The position numbers and the translations under genes were made by a program. A DNA stretch of 46,310 nucleotides from Rhodospirillaceae bacterium (GTDB taxonomy: Bacteria; Pseudomonadota; Alphaproteobacteria; TMED109), in the NCBI GenBank assembly GCA_902614225.1, contig CACMKJ010000004.1:1-46310 (forward strand), read 5' to 3'. Below the pieces are notes generated by a model. The model was not told where the DNA came from. It saw only the letters and a program-made list of their open reading frames with translations, and ran no database searches. Of the stretch, positions 1-6,985 are shown one piece after another; position 1 is the first letter of the stretch; every line of letters begins with the position of its first letter.

Positions 1-1083
1 AGCTTTTGATAGGGGCTCTTCCAATACATTTCTATATGGAGAAAATTCACAGGTAGGATCAGTAGCATCTGCATTACCTGTTAAGGCAAATGCCTGACAC
101 CTGCAGCCACCCCAATCAATTTCTCTTCTATCACAGGATTGACAAGGTTCAGGCATCCAATCAGTTCCTCTAAATCTATTAAATGATTCAGAATGTTCCC
201 ATATCCATGCTAATGATTTTTCTTTCAAATTATCAAAATTTAAAAAATTTAATGATTCAGCAGCGTGGCAAGGTAAAACTTTTCCTGCAGGGGTAATATT
301 TAAGAATTGACGACCCCATCCACCCATGCAAGATTTAGGTTTTTTTGCGTAATAGTCAGGAACAACATAATCAATTGCCAATATACCTTTATACTTTATT
401 CTTGCTTCTTCAACTATAATTGTTGCTTTATCTAATTGTTCTCTTGTTGGCAGGAATGCAGTTTGATTCTTAAGGGCCCACCCATAATATTGCACTTGTG
501 CAACTTCAAGTCTTTCAGCATCCAATTCAACTGCTAGTTCAATCATATTTTTTAAATTATGAAGATTCTGACGGTGCATTACAGCATTTACCGTTAAAGG
601 CAATCCAACTTTTCTAATTAGACCACAAGTTTCTATTTTTTTTTGATGCCCTTTAAAACCAGCAATTTTTTCAGAATTATTAGGATCAGTATCTTGTATA
701 GAAACTTGAACATGATCCAAGCCTGCATCATAAAGCTTTTTTAACCTATCTTCATTAATAAGAACACCGGAGGTAATTAGGTTGGTATATAGTCCTATTT
801 TAGAAGCATGATTTACTAGTTCTTCTAAATCTTTTCTAGCAGTCGGTTCTCCTCCTGAAAAGTGTGCCTGTAAAATACCTATTTTGGCTCCATCAGACAA
901 AGCTGTTTTCCATAAATCAGTACTAATTTCATTACTTTTCAACTCTAATTCTACTGGGTTTGAACAGTAAGGACATGAAAGAGGACATCTATGTGTTAAC
1001 TCGCAAAGCATTGCATATGGTATAAGCGTTTTACTTTTTTTTTCTGGAGTACTAAAGCTCTTATCTTTATTTAAATCATTCAT
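1..1083 (-). CDS. pqqE: PqqE, PqqA peptide cyclase (radical SAM), C-terminus cut by window edge
   Basis: This gene encodes the radical-SAM/SPASM enzyme that cross-links the Glu and Tyr side chains of PqqA, the first committed step of PQQ synthesis. The radical-SAM CxxxCxxC motif is visible as CPLSCPYC at about residues 33-40. Further cysteines that suit the SPASM auxiliary clusters lie at CMGGWGR, CHAAES, CQSCDRR and GGCRCQAF. About 361 residues are visible, against roughly 370-390 for the family, so only a short C-terminal tail lies outside the window. The start ATG at 1083 overlaps the pqqD stop by 8 bases, which implies translational coupling with the peptide chaperone PqqD. It is the last visible gene of the pqqABCDE operon. 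Confidence 0.95.
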   Translation of the reverse strand, partial: MNDLNKDKSFSTPEKKSKTLIPYAMLCELTHRCPLSCPYCSNPVELELKSNEISTDLWKTALSDGAKIGILQAHFSGGEPTARKDLEELVNHASKIGLYTNLITSGVLINEDRLKKLYDAGLDHVQVSIQDTDPNNSEKIAGFKGHQKKIETCGLIRKVGLPLTVNAVMHRQNLHNLKNMIELAVELDAERLEVAQVQYYGWALKNQTAFLPTREQLDKATIIVEEARIKYKGILAIDYVVPDYYAKKPKSCMGGWGRQFLNITPAGKVLPCHAAESLNFLNFDNLKEKSLAWIWEHSESFNRFRGTDWMPEPCQSCDRREIDWGGCRCQAFALTGNADATDPTCEFSPYRNVLEEPLSKA

Positions 1084-1369
1084 TTGTTAAAAACCCTTTA
1101 TCTGCTAAAGATTGCAACATAGTTACCACGTCATTAGTTACTTGCTCCTTAGGAGCATCTTCATATTTAACTAAAAGCTTATCAATAATTTGTTTTAAAG
1201 TATCTTTTCCATTTATTAATTGCATTACCTCTCCAGCAATATCATCTAACTCAAATACTCTTTCAGGAGCATTAATAATCCATTTTTTTCTTGCATTGTC
1301 AAACCTAAGTTTTGCGTGCCTAGGTAATGAAGGAACATCTTCAATTTTTAATTGTATCAATTTACTCAT
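1076..1369 (-). CDS. pqqD: PqqD, PqqA-binding chaperone
   Basis: This 97-residue cytoplasmic protein binds the PqqA precursor and presents it to PqqE. Length and composition fit stand-alone PqqD: the recognisable core runs from about LPRHAKLRFD through APERVFELDDIAGEVM to the C-terminal VVTMLQSLADKGFL segment, typical of the small winged-helix RiPP recognition fold. Its ATG overlaps the end of pqqC by four bases and its stop overlaps the pqqE start, so the three genes are translationally coupled. Nothing is unusual about it. Confidence rests on both sequence and the unbroken pqqA-B-C-D-E order. Confidence 0.93.
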   Translation of the reverse strand: MSKLIQLKIEDVPSLPRHAKLRFDNARKKWIINAPERVFELDDIAGEVMQLINGKDTLKQIIDKLLVKYEDAPKEQVTNDVVTMLQSLADKGFLTNE

Positions 1370-2163
1370 GAATTATTTTTACTCAACCCTTCTGGAACAA
1401 ATGCTCCTGGAGGTATATTACCTGGATCAACATATGAATGATAAAGAGCATCAAGTTGTGCCCATAAAACTTCAGTTTTAAATTTTACAGCATTCAAAAC
1501 GGCCTCTTGATCACTTCTAGAAATAGCATTATTAATTACCCATTCCCTACCAAATTCAACATCTCTTCTGGCTTGATTAATTCTTTTTTTAAAATACGCT
1601 AAAGCATAATCATCTGCCCACTCATAATGTTTAGATAGGCCTGTAATCCTTTCTTGATGTATGGCAGGTGCATATATTTCTGTTAGTGAAGAGGCAATTC
1701 CTTCTAATAATGATTTGTTTTCAACAAAATTAACATAGGCATCTACTGCAAATCTAGTTGCAGGAAGCAAACCTTTACATGATTTGACATATTCTAAATC
1801 AAGGTTAAGTTTTTCACATAATTGTAAATATCTAGCAATACCTCCACTACCATCTATGTCACCCTCATGATCTATAACTCTGGAACGCCATTCTAGTCTA
1901 AGTTTAACATCATTTATTCTAGCCATTAGTGTTAGGTCTTTTCTTGGAATAGACCATTGATAATAAAATCTGTTTAAGGCCCAGGCTTGTATTTGTGGAA
2001 GGCTTAGCTTTCCATTGTGTAATAATTTATGAAAAGGATGTAAGCTATGGTATCTTTGGTTCCCTAATTCTACCAGTGCATCAATAAATTCTTGTCTTTT
2101 AAGAGGCTTATCATTTTCATACTCTTTAGATGGGCCAGGAAAAAATGGAGCTGGCATTATCAT
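1366..2163 (-). CDS. pqqC: PqqC, pyrroloquinoline-quinone synthase
   Basis: PqqC carries out the final ring closure and oxidation that give PQQ, a cofactor-free oxidase of the TenA/heme-oxygenase-like helical fold. The 265-residue product has the family's recognisable blocks: HPFHKLLHNGKLSLPQIQAWALNRFYYQ near the N-terminus, IPRKDLTLMAR, and VIDHEGD before the middle of the protein. Histidines in HPFHKLLH and IYAPAIHQERI fit the active-site region. Two in-frame ATGs lie close together (2163 and 2157). The upstream one overlaps the pqqB stop by four bases and is used here. It sits between pqqB and pqqD in one operon. Confidence 0.95.
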   Translation of the reverse strand: MIMPAPFFPGPSKEYENDKPLKRQEFIDALVELGNQRYHSLHPFHKLLHNGKLSLPQIQAWALNRFYYQWSIPRKDLTLMARINDVKLRLEWRSRVIDHEGDIDGSGGIARYLQLCEKLNLDLEYVKSCKGLLPATRFAVDAYVNFVENKSLLEGIASSLTEIYAPAIHQERITGLSKHYEWADDYALAYFKKRINQARRDVEFGREWVINNAISRSDQEAVLNAVKFKTEVLWAQLDALYHSYVDPGNIPPGAFVPEGLSKNNS

Positions 2164-3095
2164 ATCTCAATCTCCATAGTATCATATGCAACTTCCCAAC
2201 CTGCATTTTCTAAAACTTTTCTTTCCGATGAATTATTTAACAAGGCTGGATTTGTAGTATTAATGTGTATAAATATTTTTCTATTTATTTTTACGTTTTT
2301 AAAAATATTCAGTGAACCTTCTTCTCCTGACATACTAATGTGCCCCATTCTTTTACCTGTTTTAATTCCAACTTTTTGTTTAATCATTTCATCATCTGTC
2401 CAAAGAGTTCCATCAAAAAATAGCAAATTTGTATTGTTAAGCTTATCTTTTAGCCAATCTGGTACATATGCACAAGCAGGAATATAAAAGAAACTTGCTC
2501 CAGTTTCTTCGTTACAAATTTCTAGTGCAATTGTATCTTCATCAACAGATCCAAAATTAGGCCCCTTATTTGCGTCTTCTAACCATAAAGCAACTTTTCC
2601 TGGGACTGCGAAAGCTTTTACTTTAATACCACTTGCAGTTTTATCAGCATTTAATAATTCTAAGTAGCTATCAAGCTTAATCGGAATTTTGTTAACAAAT
2701 TTAGGGTTTAATACGTTAAAAATACTATTACTATTAAGCACATTGATTACTCTTTCTGTAGCATACAAATTAAAAGCTTGTGATTCTCTTAAATTTATAA
2801 GACCAGCAGTATGATCTACATCAGCATTAGTGAGAAACACACCCATTATCGGACTATATCTTAGAGGATCGTTTTCTGCGGGCATTAGTTCCGGGTTTTC
2901 CCAAAGCTGTTGTCTTAAATCAGGAGAAGCATTTAATATAAACCACTTCTTTTTATCTAAGCTTACAGCTATAGAAGACTGTGTTCTTTTAATTGCGTTA
3001 GAATTTTTATTTCTAGCTAACCTGCTATTTGGATGGTTACAGTTCCATTGGGGATATCCTCCACCTGCTGCTGCTCCTAAGACTCTAATAAACAT
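2160..3095 (-). CDS. pqqB: PqqB, metallo-beta-lactamase-fold PQQ biosynthesis protein
   Basis: PqqB is a metallo-beta-lactamase-fold protein needed for PQQ maturation; the family is linked to hydroxylation of the PqqA-derived tyrosine intermediate. The 311-residue length is normal. The N-terminus MFIRVLGAAAGGGYPQWNC is diagnostic, and the metal-site region TNADVDHTAGL replaces the classic HxHxDH motif, as is usual for PqqB. Further family blocks are SSIAVS, LNASPDLRQQL and GKRMGHISMSGEEGS. The gene follows the pqqA stop by 58 bases, overlaps pqqC by four, and has an AGGAGA-like ribosome site upstream. Confidence 0.95.
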   Translation of the reverse strand: MFIRVLGAAAGGGYPQWNCNHPNSRLARNKNSNAIKRTQSSIAVSLDKKKWFILNASPDLRQQLWENPELMPAENDPLRYSPIMGVFLTNADVDHTAGLINLRESQAFNLYATERVINVLNSNSIFNVLNPKFVNKIPIKLDSYLELLNADKTASGIKVKAFAVPGKVALWLEDANKGPNFGSVDEDTIALEICNEETGASFFYIPACAYVPDWLKDKLNNTNLLFFDGTLWTDDEMIKQKVGIKTGKRMGHISMSGEEGSLNIFKNVKINRKIFIHINTTNPALLNNSSERKVLENAGWEVAYDTMEIEI

Positions 3096-3153
3096 TTAAG
3101 TTTGATTAAAATATATAGGAGACAACAAACATGGTGTATTATTTACTCAAAGC

Positions 3154-3228
3154 TTAAAGCTCTGCGCATGCATAACAATTGATTTCTAAACCAACAGCTA
3201 CTTCGCGAATTTCAGGTTTTTTCCACAT
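3154..3228 (-). CDS. pqqA: PqqA, PQQ precursor peptide (24 residues)
   Basis: This tiny gene encodes the ribosomal peptide whose conserved Glu and Tyr become the PQQ skeleton. Reading the minus strand from ATG at 3228 gives a product that begins MWKKPEIREV and ends NCYACAEL before a TAA at 3154-3156. The required Glu-x3-Tyr spacing is present as E15 and Y19. A strong AGGGAGAA ribosome-binding sequence sits about five bases before the ATG, consistent with the high peptide output usual for pqqA. It is the first gene of the pqq operon. The upstream 3229-3375 region is an A+T-rich divergent promoter area. Confidence 0.96.
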   Translation of the reverse strand: MWKKPEIREVAVGLEINCYACAEL

Positions 3229-3375
3229 AATGTTCTCCCTTTAATAGTTAATAATATAAATTATAATAATTTCATTGAGAATAATTACTATCTATAATTA
3301 TTATAATAAAAACTTATAAATACTAACTTTATAAATATTTATAGTATTTGATTATAAAATTAGTACTATATATTG

Positions 3376-4272
3376 ATGAAGTTTCTGTTTTATATAATTA
3401 TTTTATTTTTTATTATACCTTTAAAAGCATCTCCCATAGTAAGTGCTACTTGGTTATCTCAAAACTTATGTAAAGAAAATATTAAATTAATAGAAGTAGG
3501 TTCATCATATAACTCTTACCTAGTAGAACATATACAGTGTTCTCAATACACTAATTTTTATAAAGATGGATGGAGAGATAATATAAAAAAAGTTCCTATG
3601 TATTTGCCAGAACCTGAATTTTTAATAAATATTTTAAAAAAATTGGGTATTGGTAATGCCGATCATCTTATTTTATATCCAAAAAAAAATACTGATATTT
3701 ATTCTATGGCAGAAACTACAGCGATTTATTTCACCCTTAAATATTTAGGGCATAAGAAAATATCAATATTAGATGGAGGTTATCCATATTTTAAAAAAAA
3801 ATTTGATTTATTTATAGAAGAAGGAGAATTTAAAGTTAAGCCTAATAATATAAGCTACAAAGCAAATATAGATAAAAGTATTTTAGCTGACAGCAATGAT
3901 ATAATTGAAGGAAAGAAAAATAATTATTTATTAGTAGATTCTAGAGAAAATGATTTTTATTTAGGTATTAATAAATTAAAAGGGTTTAGTAAGTATGGAA
4001 CTATAGAATCCTCAATAAATATTCCTTCTAAATGGTTTCTTGAAGGAAGAGGGTTAAGATTTAATAATTTAAACTTATTTAAAAAAATTTATGATTATTC
4101 AGAAATAGATTTGGATAAAAATCTTATATTCTTTTGTTATTCAGGTCTAGAAAGTTCAATAAATTGGTTTGTATCATATGAATTAATGAAAAACAGGAAT
4201 TCAAAACTTTATGAAGGTTCTTTATTTGATTGGATATCAAAAAATAAACCACTTTATAAAAAAAAACTTTAA
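3376..4272 (+). CDS. Secreted tandem-rhodanese sulfurtransferase
   Basis: The product (298 residues from the ATG) looks like a thiosulfate/3-mercaptopyruvate sulfurtransferase with two rhodanese domains. A hydrophobic N-terminus of about 20 residues followed by LKAS-P suggests a signal peptide and a periplasmic location. The first domain ends with DGGYPYF and is presumably inactive. The second carries the catalytic loop FCYSGLESS, with the persulfide-bearing Cys near residue 254, ahead of YEGSLFDW. A TTG at 3373 directly precedes the ATG at 3376; the ATG is preferred. It is transcribed divergently from pqqA across about 145 bases. A link to PQQ-dependent dehydrogenases or cytochrome maturation is possible but is only inferred from position. 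Confidence 0.85.
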   Translation: MKFLFYIIILFFIIPLKASPIVSATWLSQNLCKENIKLIEVGSSYNSYLVEHIQCSQYTNFYKDGWRDNIKKVPMYLPEPEFLINILKKLGIGNADHLILYPKKNTDIYSMAETTAIYFTLKYLGHKKISILDGGYPYFKKKFDLFIEEGEFKVKPNNISYKANIDKSILADSNDIIEGKKNNYLLVDSRENDFYLGINKLKGFSKYGTIESSINIPSKWFLEGRGLRFNNLNLFKKIYDYSEIDLDKNLIFFCYSGLESSINWFVSYELMKNRNSKLYEGSLFDWISKNKPLYKKKL

Positions 4273-4316
4273 AAAAGCGTAGACAATAAAAGTAATTTTA
4301 TTATTCTAATATTTGT

Positions 4317-4389
4317 GCCTAGGTAGCTCAGTTGGTAGAGCATGCGACTGAAAATCGCAGTGTCGGTGGTTCAATCCCACCCCTGGGCA
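4317..4389 (+). tRNA. tRNA-Phe (anticodon GAA)
   Basis: A full cloverleaf can be drawn. The acceptor stem GCCTAGG pairs with CCTGGGC through one G-T pair. The D arm is GCTCAGTTGGTAGAGC, the anticodon stem is TGCGA/TCGCA around loop CTGAAAA (anticodon GAA), and the T arm is GGTGG-TTCAATC-CCACC. The discriminator base is A at 4389. The genome continues CCT, so the 3' CCA is not encoded and must be added after transcription. Confidence 0.96.
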
Positions 4390-4573
4390 CCTCCAGTACT
4401 CTAAGCAAAGAGCTAATGTGAATTTATCAGATTGTTTCATTTTAAGAAAATAATTTTATACACCAAAGGTATACAATCTTTTTATTTTTAATTGATATAT
4501 TTAAATAAATTAATAAACCTTTATTGCAATAGGACCTCACGAACAGATAATTAATAGGTTAAACTAATTTATC

Positions 4574-6040
4574 TTAGTGTTTGCATTGAGTATTTCTATT
4601 TTTTTGTAAAAAAGCAATTTTTAAAGTTAATAAAGGAAGCAAGGTAGCAATAAAAAAAGAACAAAAAAGCAATGATTTAGATATAAATTCAGGAAAAATA
4701 TTAGTTGGTAATAAAATACCAATTAATAATGATTTAGAAAAATCTGGTGTTGGAAAAAACATAAGCCCTCCAATTAATCCTAAAACAATAGAAAAATAAA
4801 TATCTCTGTCTTTTATTGGTTTTTTATAAAAACTAAAAAATACGCTTATTACTGCAGCACAACAAAATAAGTCAGCTAACAGAAAAAGATATAAAATGCT
4901 TATACCTTGTGAAGAGATCAAAAAAGTAACTATTGATAATAAAACTATAAAAAATCTAGATGCTTTTTTAGTATTAAATCTTTTATTAAAAGTTTTTTCC
5001 CCATCAACTATTATTAAACTGGAAACAGCATTTAATATAGTATCAATGCTACTTACAGTTAAGGAAATCGCTAAAAAAACTATTATAACAACAATAAAAA
5101 TATTTTGCCTATCTAGTAACAATGAAAAAAATGCAAGATCAGGGTTTATACTTAAGTTTAAAGATACTGATATTAATCCGCAGAAACCAATAAAAAATAC
5201 TATAATAATACTAAATACAAAAGATATTATTAGACTAGTTTTTAGTACTTTATAGTTTTTTGCAGCATAAACTCTTTGCCAATTACCTTGATGAAATAAG
5301 TTAGTTGCAGCTACAGCAATAAAAAAAGTTATTCCAGATGTATAATTGGTGTAATAATTGGCACTTAATAGTAAAGGTTTATTTTCTCTAATAATGTTAA
5401 TATTGAAGTTTGAATCCTGTATAAAGATTATAGTAAAAAAAGTTATAATTAATAAAAATAATAATAATATAAATTGTACATTATCAGTAAATATTGAAGC
5501 TCGTAAACCACCATAAAGTGTATAAATCATAGAAAAAGTAATAATAATAAATGATGTAACCCATAAACTTGTATCAGATAAATATCTAATTAAAATTGAA
5601 ACAGCTGTGACTTCTGCTATCAAAAATACTGTCATATAAAAAAATGATAAAAGTAAAATAAGTTTAAATAGATTATTCCCAAATTTTAACCTTATAACTT
5701 CTATCAATGATTTTCCATTTGGAAACTGAGATCTAAATATTTTCCCCAAATAAATTAATAGAAAAAATGGAAAAGCGGTCCCTAATGCGTATCCAATTAC
5801 AGCTCCAATCCCTCCCCAGCTAGCTGCTGATGCTGGGCCAAATAAAATCCAAGAACCAAGTGCTGAAGCGATAAAACTGGTTGTTAATGGAAATATGCCT
5901 ATTGATCTATTGGCTACGAGGTAATTGTTAAGATCTAAAAATTTTCTTGAATAAAATATTCCAATTATCGCGAATAATACACTAGTGATTAAAATTATAA
6001 TAATTGATGAAAATTGACTTATTACATTTATATTTTGCAT
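4574..6040 (-). CDS. thiV: ThiV-type sodium:solute symporter for a thiamin-related compound
   Basis: This 488-residue, very hydrophobic protein has about 13 predicted membrane segments and belongs to the sodium/solute symporter (SSS) family. It shows the usual early ATSFIASALGSW-like block (here TTSFIASALGSWILFGPA) and the YTLYGGLRASIFTDNVQF stretch, typical of SSS cores. A TPP riboswitch lies directly upstream on the same strand, so the cargo is probably thiamin or a precursor such as the pyrimidine HMP. This matches the thiV arrangement described in SAR11 bacteria. No thi biosynthesis gene is next to it. Substrate assignment rests on the riboswitch and not on substrate-binding residues. Confidence 0.85.
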   Translation of the reverse strand: MQNINVISQFSSIIIILITSVLFAIIGIFYSRKFLDLNNYLVANRSIGIFPLTTSFIASALGSWILFGPASAASWGGIGAVIGYALGTAFPFFLLIYLGKIFRSQFPNGKSLIEVIRLKFGNNLFKLILLLSFFYMTVFLIAEVTAVSILIRYLSDTSLWVTSFIIITFSMIYTLYGGLRASIFTDNVQFILLLFLLIITFFTIIFIQDSNFNINIIRENKPLLLSANYYTNYTSGITFFIAVAATNLFHQGNWQRVYAAKNYKVLKTSLIISFVFSIIIVFFIGFCGLISVSLNLSINPDLAFFSLLLDRQNIFIVVIIVFLAISLTVSSIDTILNAVSSLIIVDGEKTFNKRFNTKKASRFFIVLLSIVTFLISSQGISILYLFLLADLFCCAAVISVFFSFYKKPIKDRDIYFSIVLGLIGGLMFFPTPDFSKSLLIGILLPTNIFPEFISKSLLFCSFFIATLLPLLTLKIAFLQKNRNTQCKH

Positions 6041-6042
6041 AT

Positions 6043-6110
6043 GTTTCCCTTTCTGAATTACCGGACAGGTTCAATGGGTTTATTCTCAGCTAAACTAGCA
6101 CCCCTATGTA
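6043..6110 (-). promoter_or_regulatory. TPP riboswitch controlling thiV
   Basis: On the minus strand the leader shows the thi-box landmarks in order: AGGGGTGC (6105-6098), a small hairpin GCTA-GTT-TAGC, CTGAGA (6089-6084), ACCC (6079-6076) and GAACCTG (6072-6066). An AAAGGGAAA follows just before the thiV ATG at 6040. GGGT pairs with ACCC as helix P2 and CCT with AGG as P4. The AGGGA segment doubles as the Shine-Dalgarno sequence, five bases from the ATG, so control is probably translational. The P5 helix is poorly formed compared with consensus, which is unusual. Confidence 0.88.
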
Positions 6111-6170
6111 TTAAAATTTAATTTAATACAATATTATATCAAAATTTAAAAAAAAACTGTTGAATAAAAT

Positions 6171-6743
6171 TCATAAATTGGGTCTTTTGTTTGAATTAAC
6201 CCAATTTTTTTTTAAAATTTCATATAAAATAGAATCTACAAAAGTGCCATTGTGATAATGACTTTGTTTTTTTTCTCCTACTTTTCTCCAACCTAAAAAT
6301 TTATTTAGTAAATAACTCTGAGGATTAATTTTAAGTGCGCTAGCATCACATCTATTTAAATTCATATGCATAAAAGCAAATTCAGTTAACAAAGACATTG
6401 TTTCCAATGCTATTTTAAAATTTCTATATTTTTTTTCTCCAATCAAAAGACCAGTTTGAGCACTCTGATGATATCTGTTTATATTACTTAAACTAACAAC
6501 ACCAATAGGTTTACTGCTAGATTTTGTACAAACTACAAAAATAACTCTTTTAGAGTCATCTTGATTTTCAATCATGTAGGCAATTTGCTGTTCAGGAGTA
6601 TTTGGTAATGGTACTCTTCCCAACATAATTAAATTTTCTAAATTATTAAACCACTCACTCCAAATTCCTTTTGCATCTTCTTTGGAAGGGCTTCTAAACT
6701 TTACTAATTTGCCTTCAATTAAAAATTTTTTTTTATTTTTCAT
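6171..6743 (-). CDS. GNAT-family N-acetyltransferase (RimJ/RimL-like)
   Basis: The 190-residue product resembles the RimJ/RimL branch of GNAT acyltransferases. It opens with a FLIEGKLVKFRSPSKEDA-type strand-helix start, continues with IGVVSLSNINRYHQSAQTGLLIGEKKYRN (acceptor region and start of the CoA-binding part), and ends with NKFLGWRKVGEKKQSHYHNG and VDSILYEI. The usual RxxGxG pyrophosphate loop is weak (EKKYRNFKIALE). It overlaps the acyl carrier protein gene by 11 bases and is the last gene of a six-gene run. In that setting it may acylate an amino group made by the fused aminotransferase, perhaps using the carrier-bound acyl group. That role is inference. Confidence 0.72.
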   Translation of the reverse strand: MKNKKKFLIEGKLVKFRSPSKEDAKGIWSEWFNNLENLIMLGRVPLPNTPEQQIAYMIENQDDSKRVIFVVCTKSSSKPIGVVSLSNINRYHQSAQTGLLIGEKKYRNFKIALETMSLLTEFAFMHMNLNRCDASALKINPQSYLLNKFLGWRKVGEKKQSHYHNGTFVDSILYEILKKNWVNSNKRPNL

Positions 6744-6984
6744 TTATTTGTCGATTCAATATTTTTTTTATATTCTTATAAGAGTTAAAGTTTTGCAGGT
6801 CACTAGTAGAAATTTTCACAGAAAAAGTTTTTTCTATTTCTAAAAGTAGATTTACTCCTTTTAAGCTATCCCAAATTTTTTCTTCTTTTTCTGAAAAATT
6901 ACTATAATTTTCAGTTTTTCCTTTAAATATTTTTTTAAAAACTTTTTTTAAATTTTTTTCAATAGCTATATTTTTTTTACTCAA
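6733..6984 (-). CDS. Free-standing acyl carrier protein
   Basis: This 83-residue protein has the size and helical layout of an acyl or peptidyl carrier protein. The phosphopantetheine attachment motif is DSL in the stretch EEKIWDSLKGVNLLLEIEKTF, with Ser about residue 40. The N-terminus is Lys-rich and the following helix is typical of carriers. It starts one base after the stop of the ligase-aminotransferase gene and overlaps the GNAT gene, so it probably receives the acyl-adenylate product of its neighbour and not fatty acids. A phosphopantetheinyl transferase would have to come from elsewhere in the genome. Confidence 0.82.
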   Translation of the reverse strand: MSKKNIAIEKNLKKVFKKIFKGKTENYSNFSEKEEKIWDSLKGVNLLLEIEKTFSVKISTSDLQNFNSYKNIKKILNRQINEK

Positions 6985-6985
6985 A

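Noticed and set aside
3229-3375. Possible Fur/Irr-like palindrome (GAGAATAATTACTATC) in the pqqA-rhodanese promoter region
   Set aside because: The match to any iron-regulator consensus is poor, and in DNA this A+T-rich such words occur by chance.
4285-4303. AT-only hairpin AATAAAA/TTTTATT after the rhodanese gene as a terminator
   Set aside because: No G-C pairs and no clear T-tract position; too weak to call.
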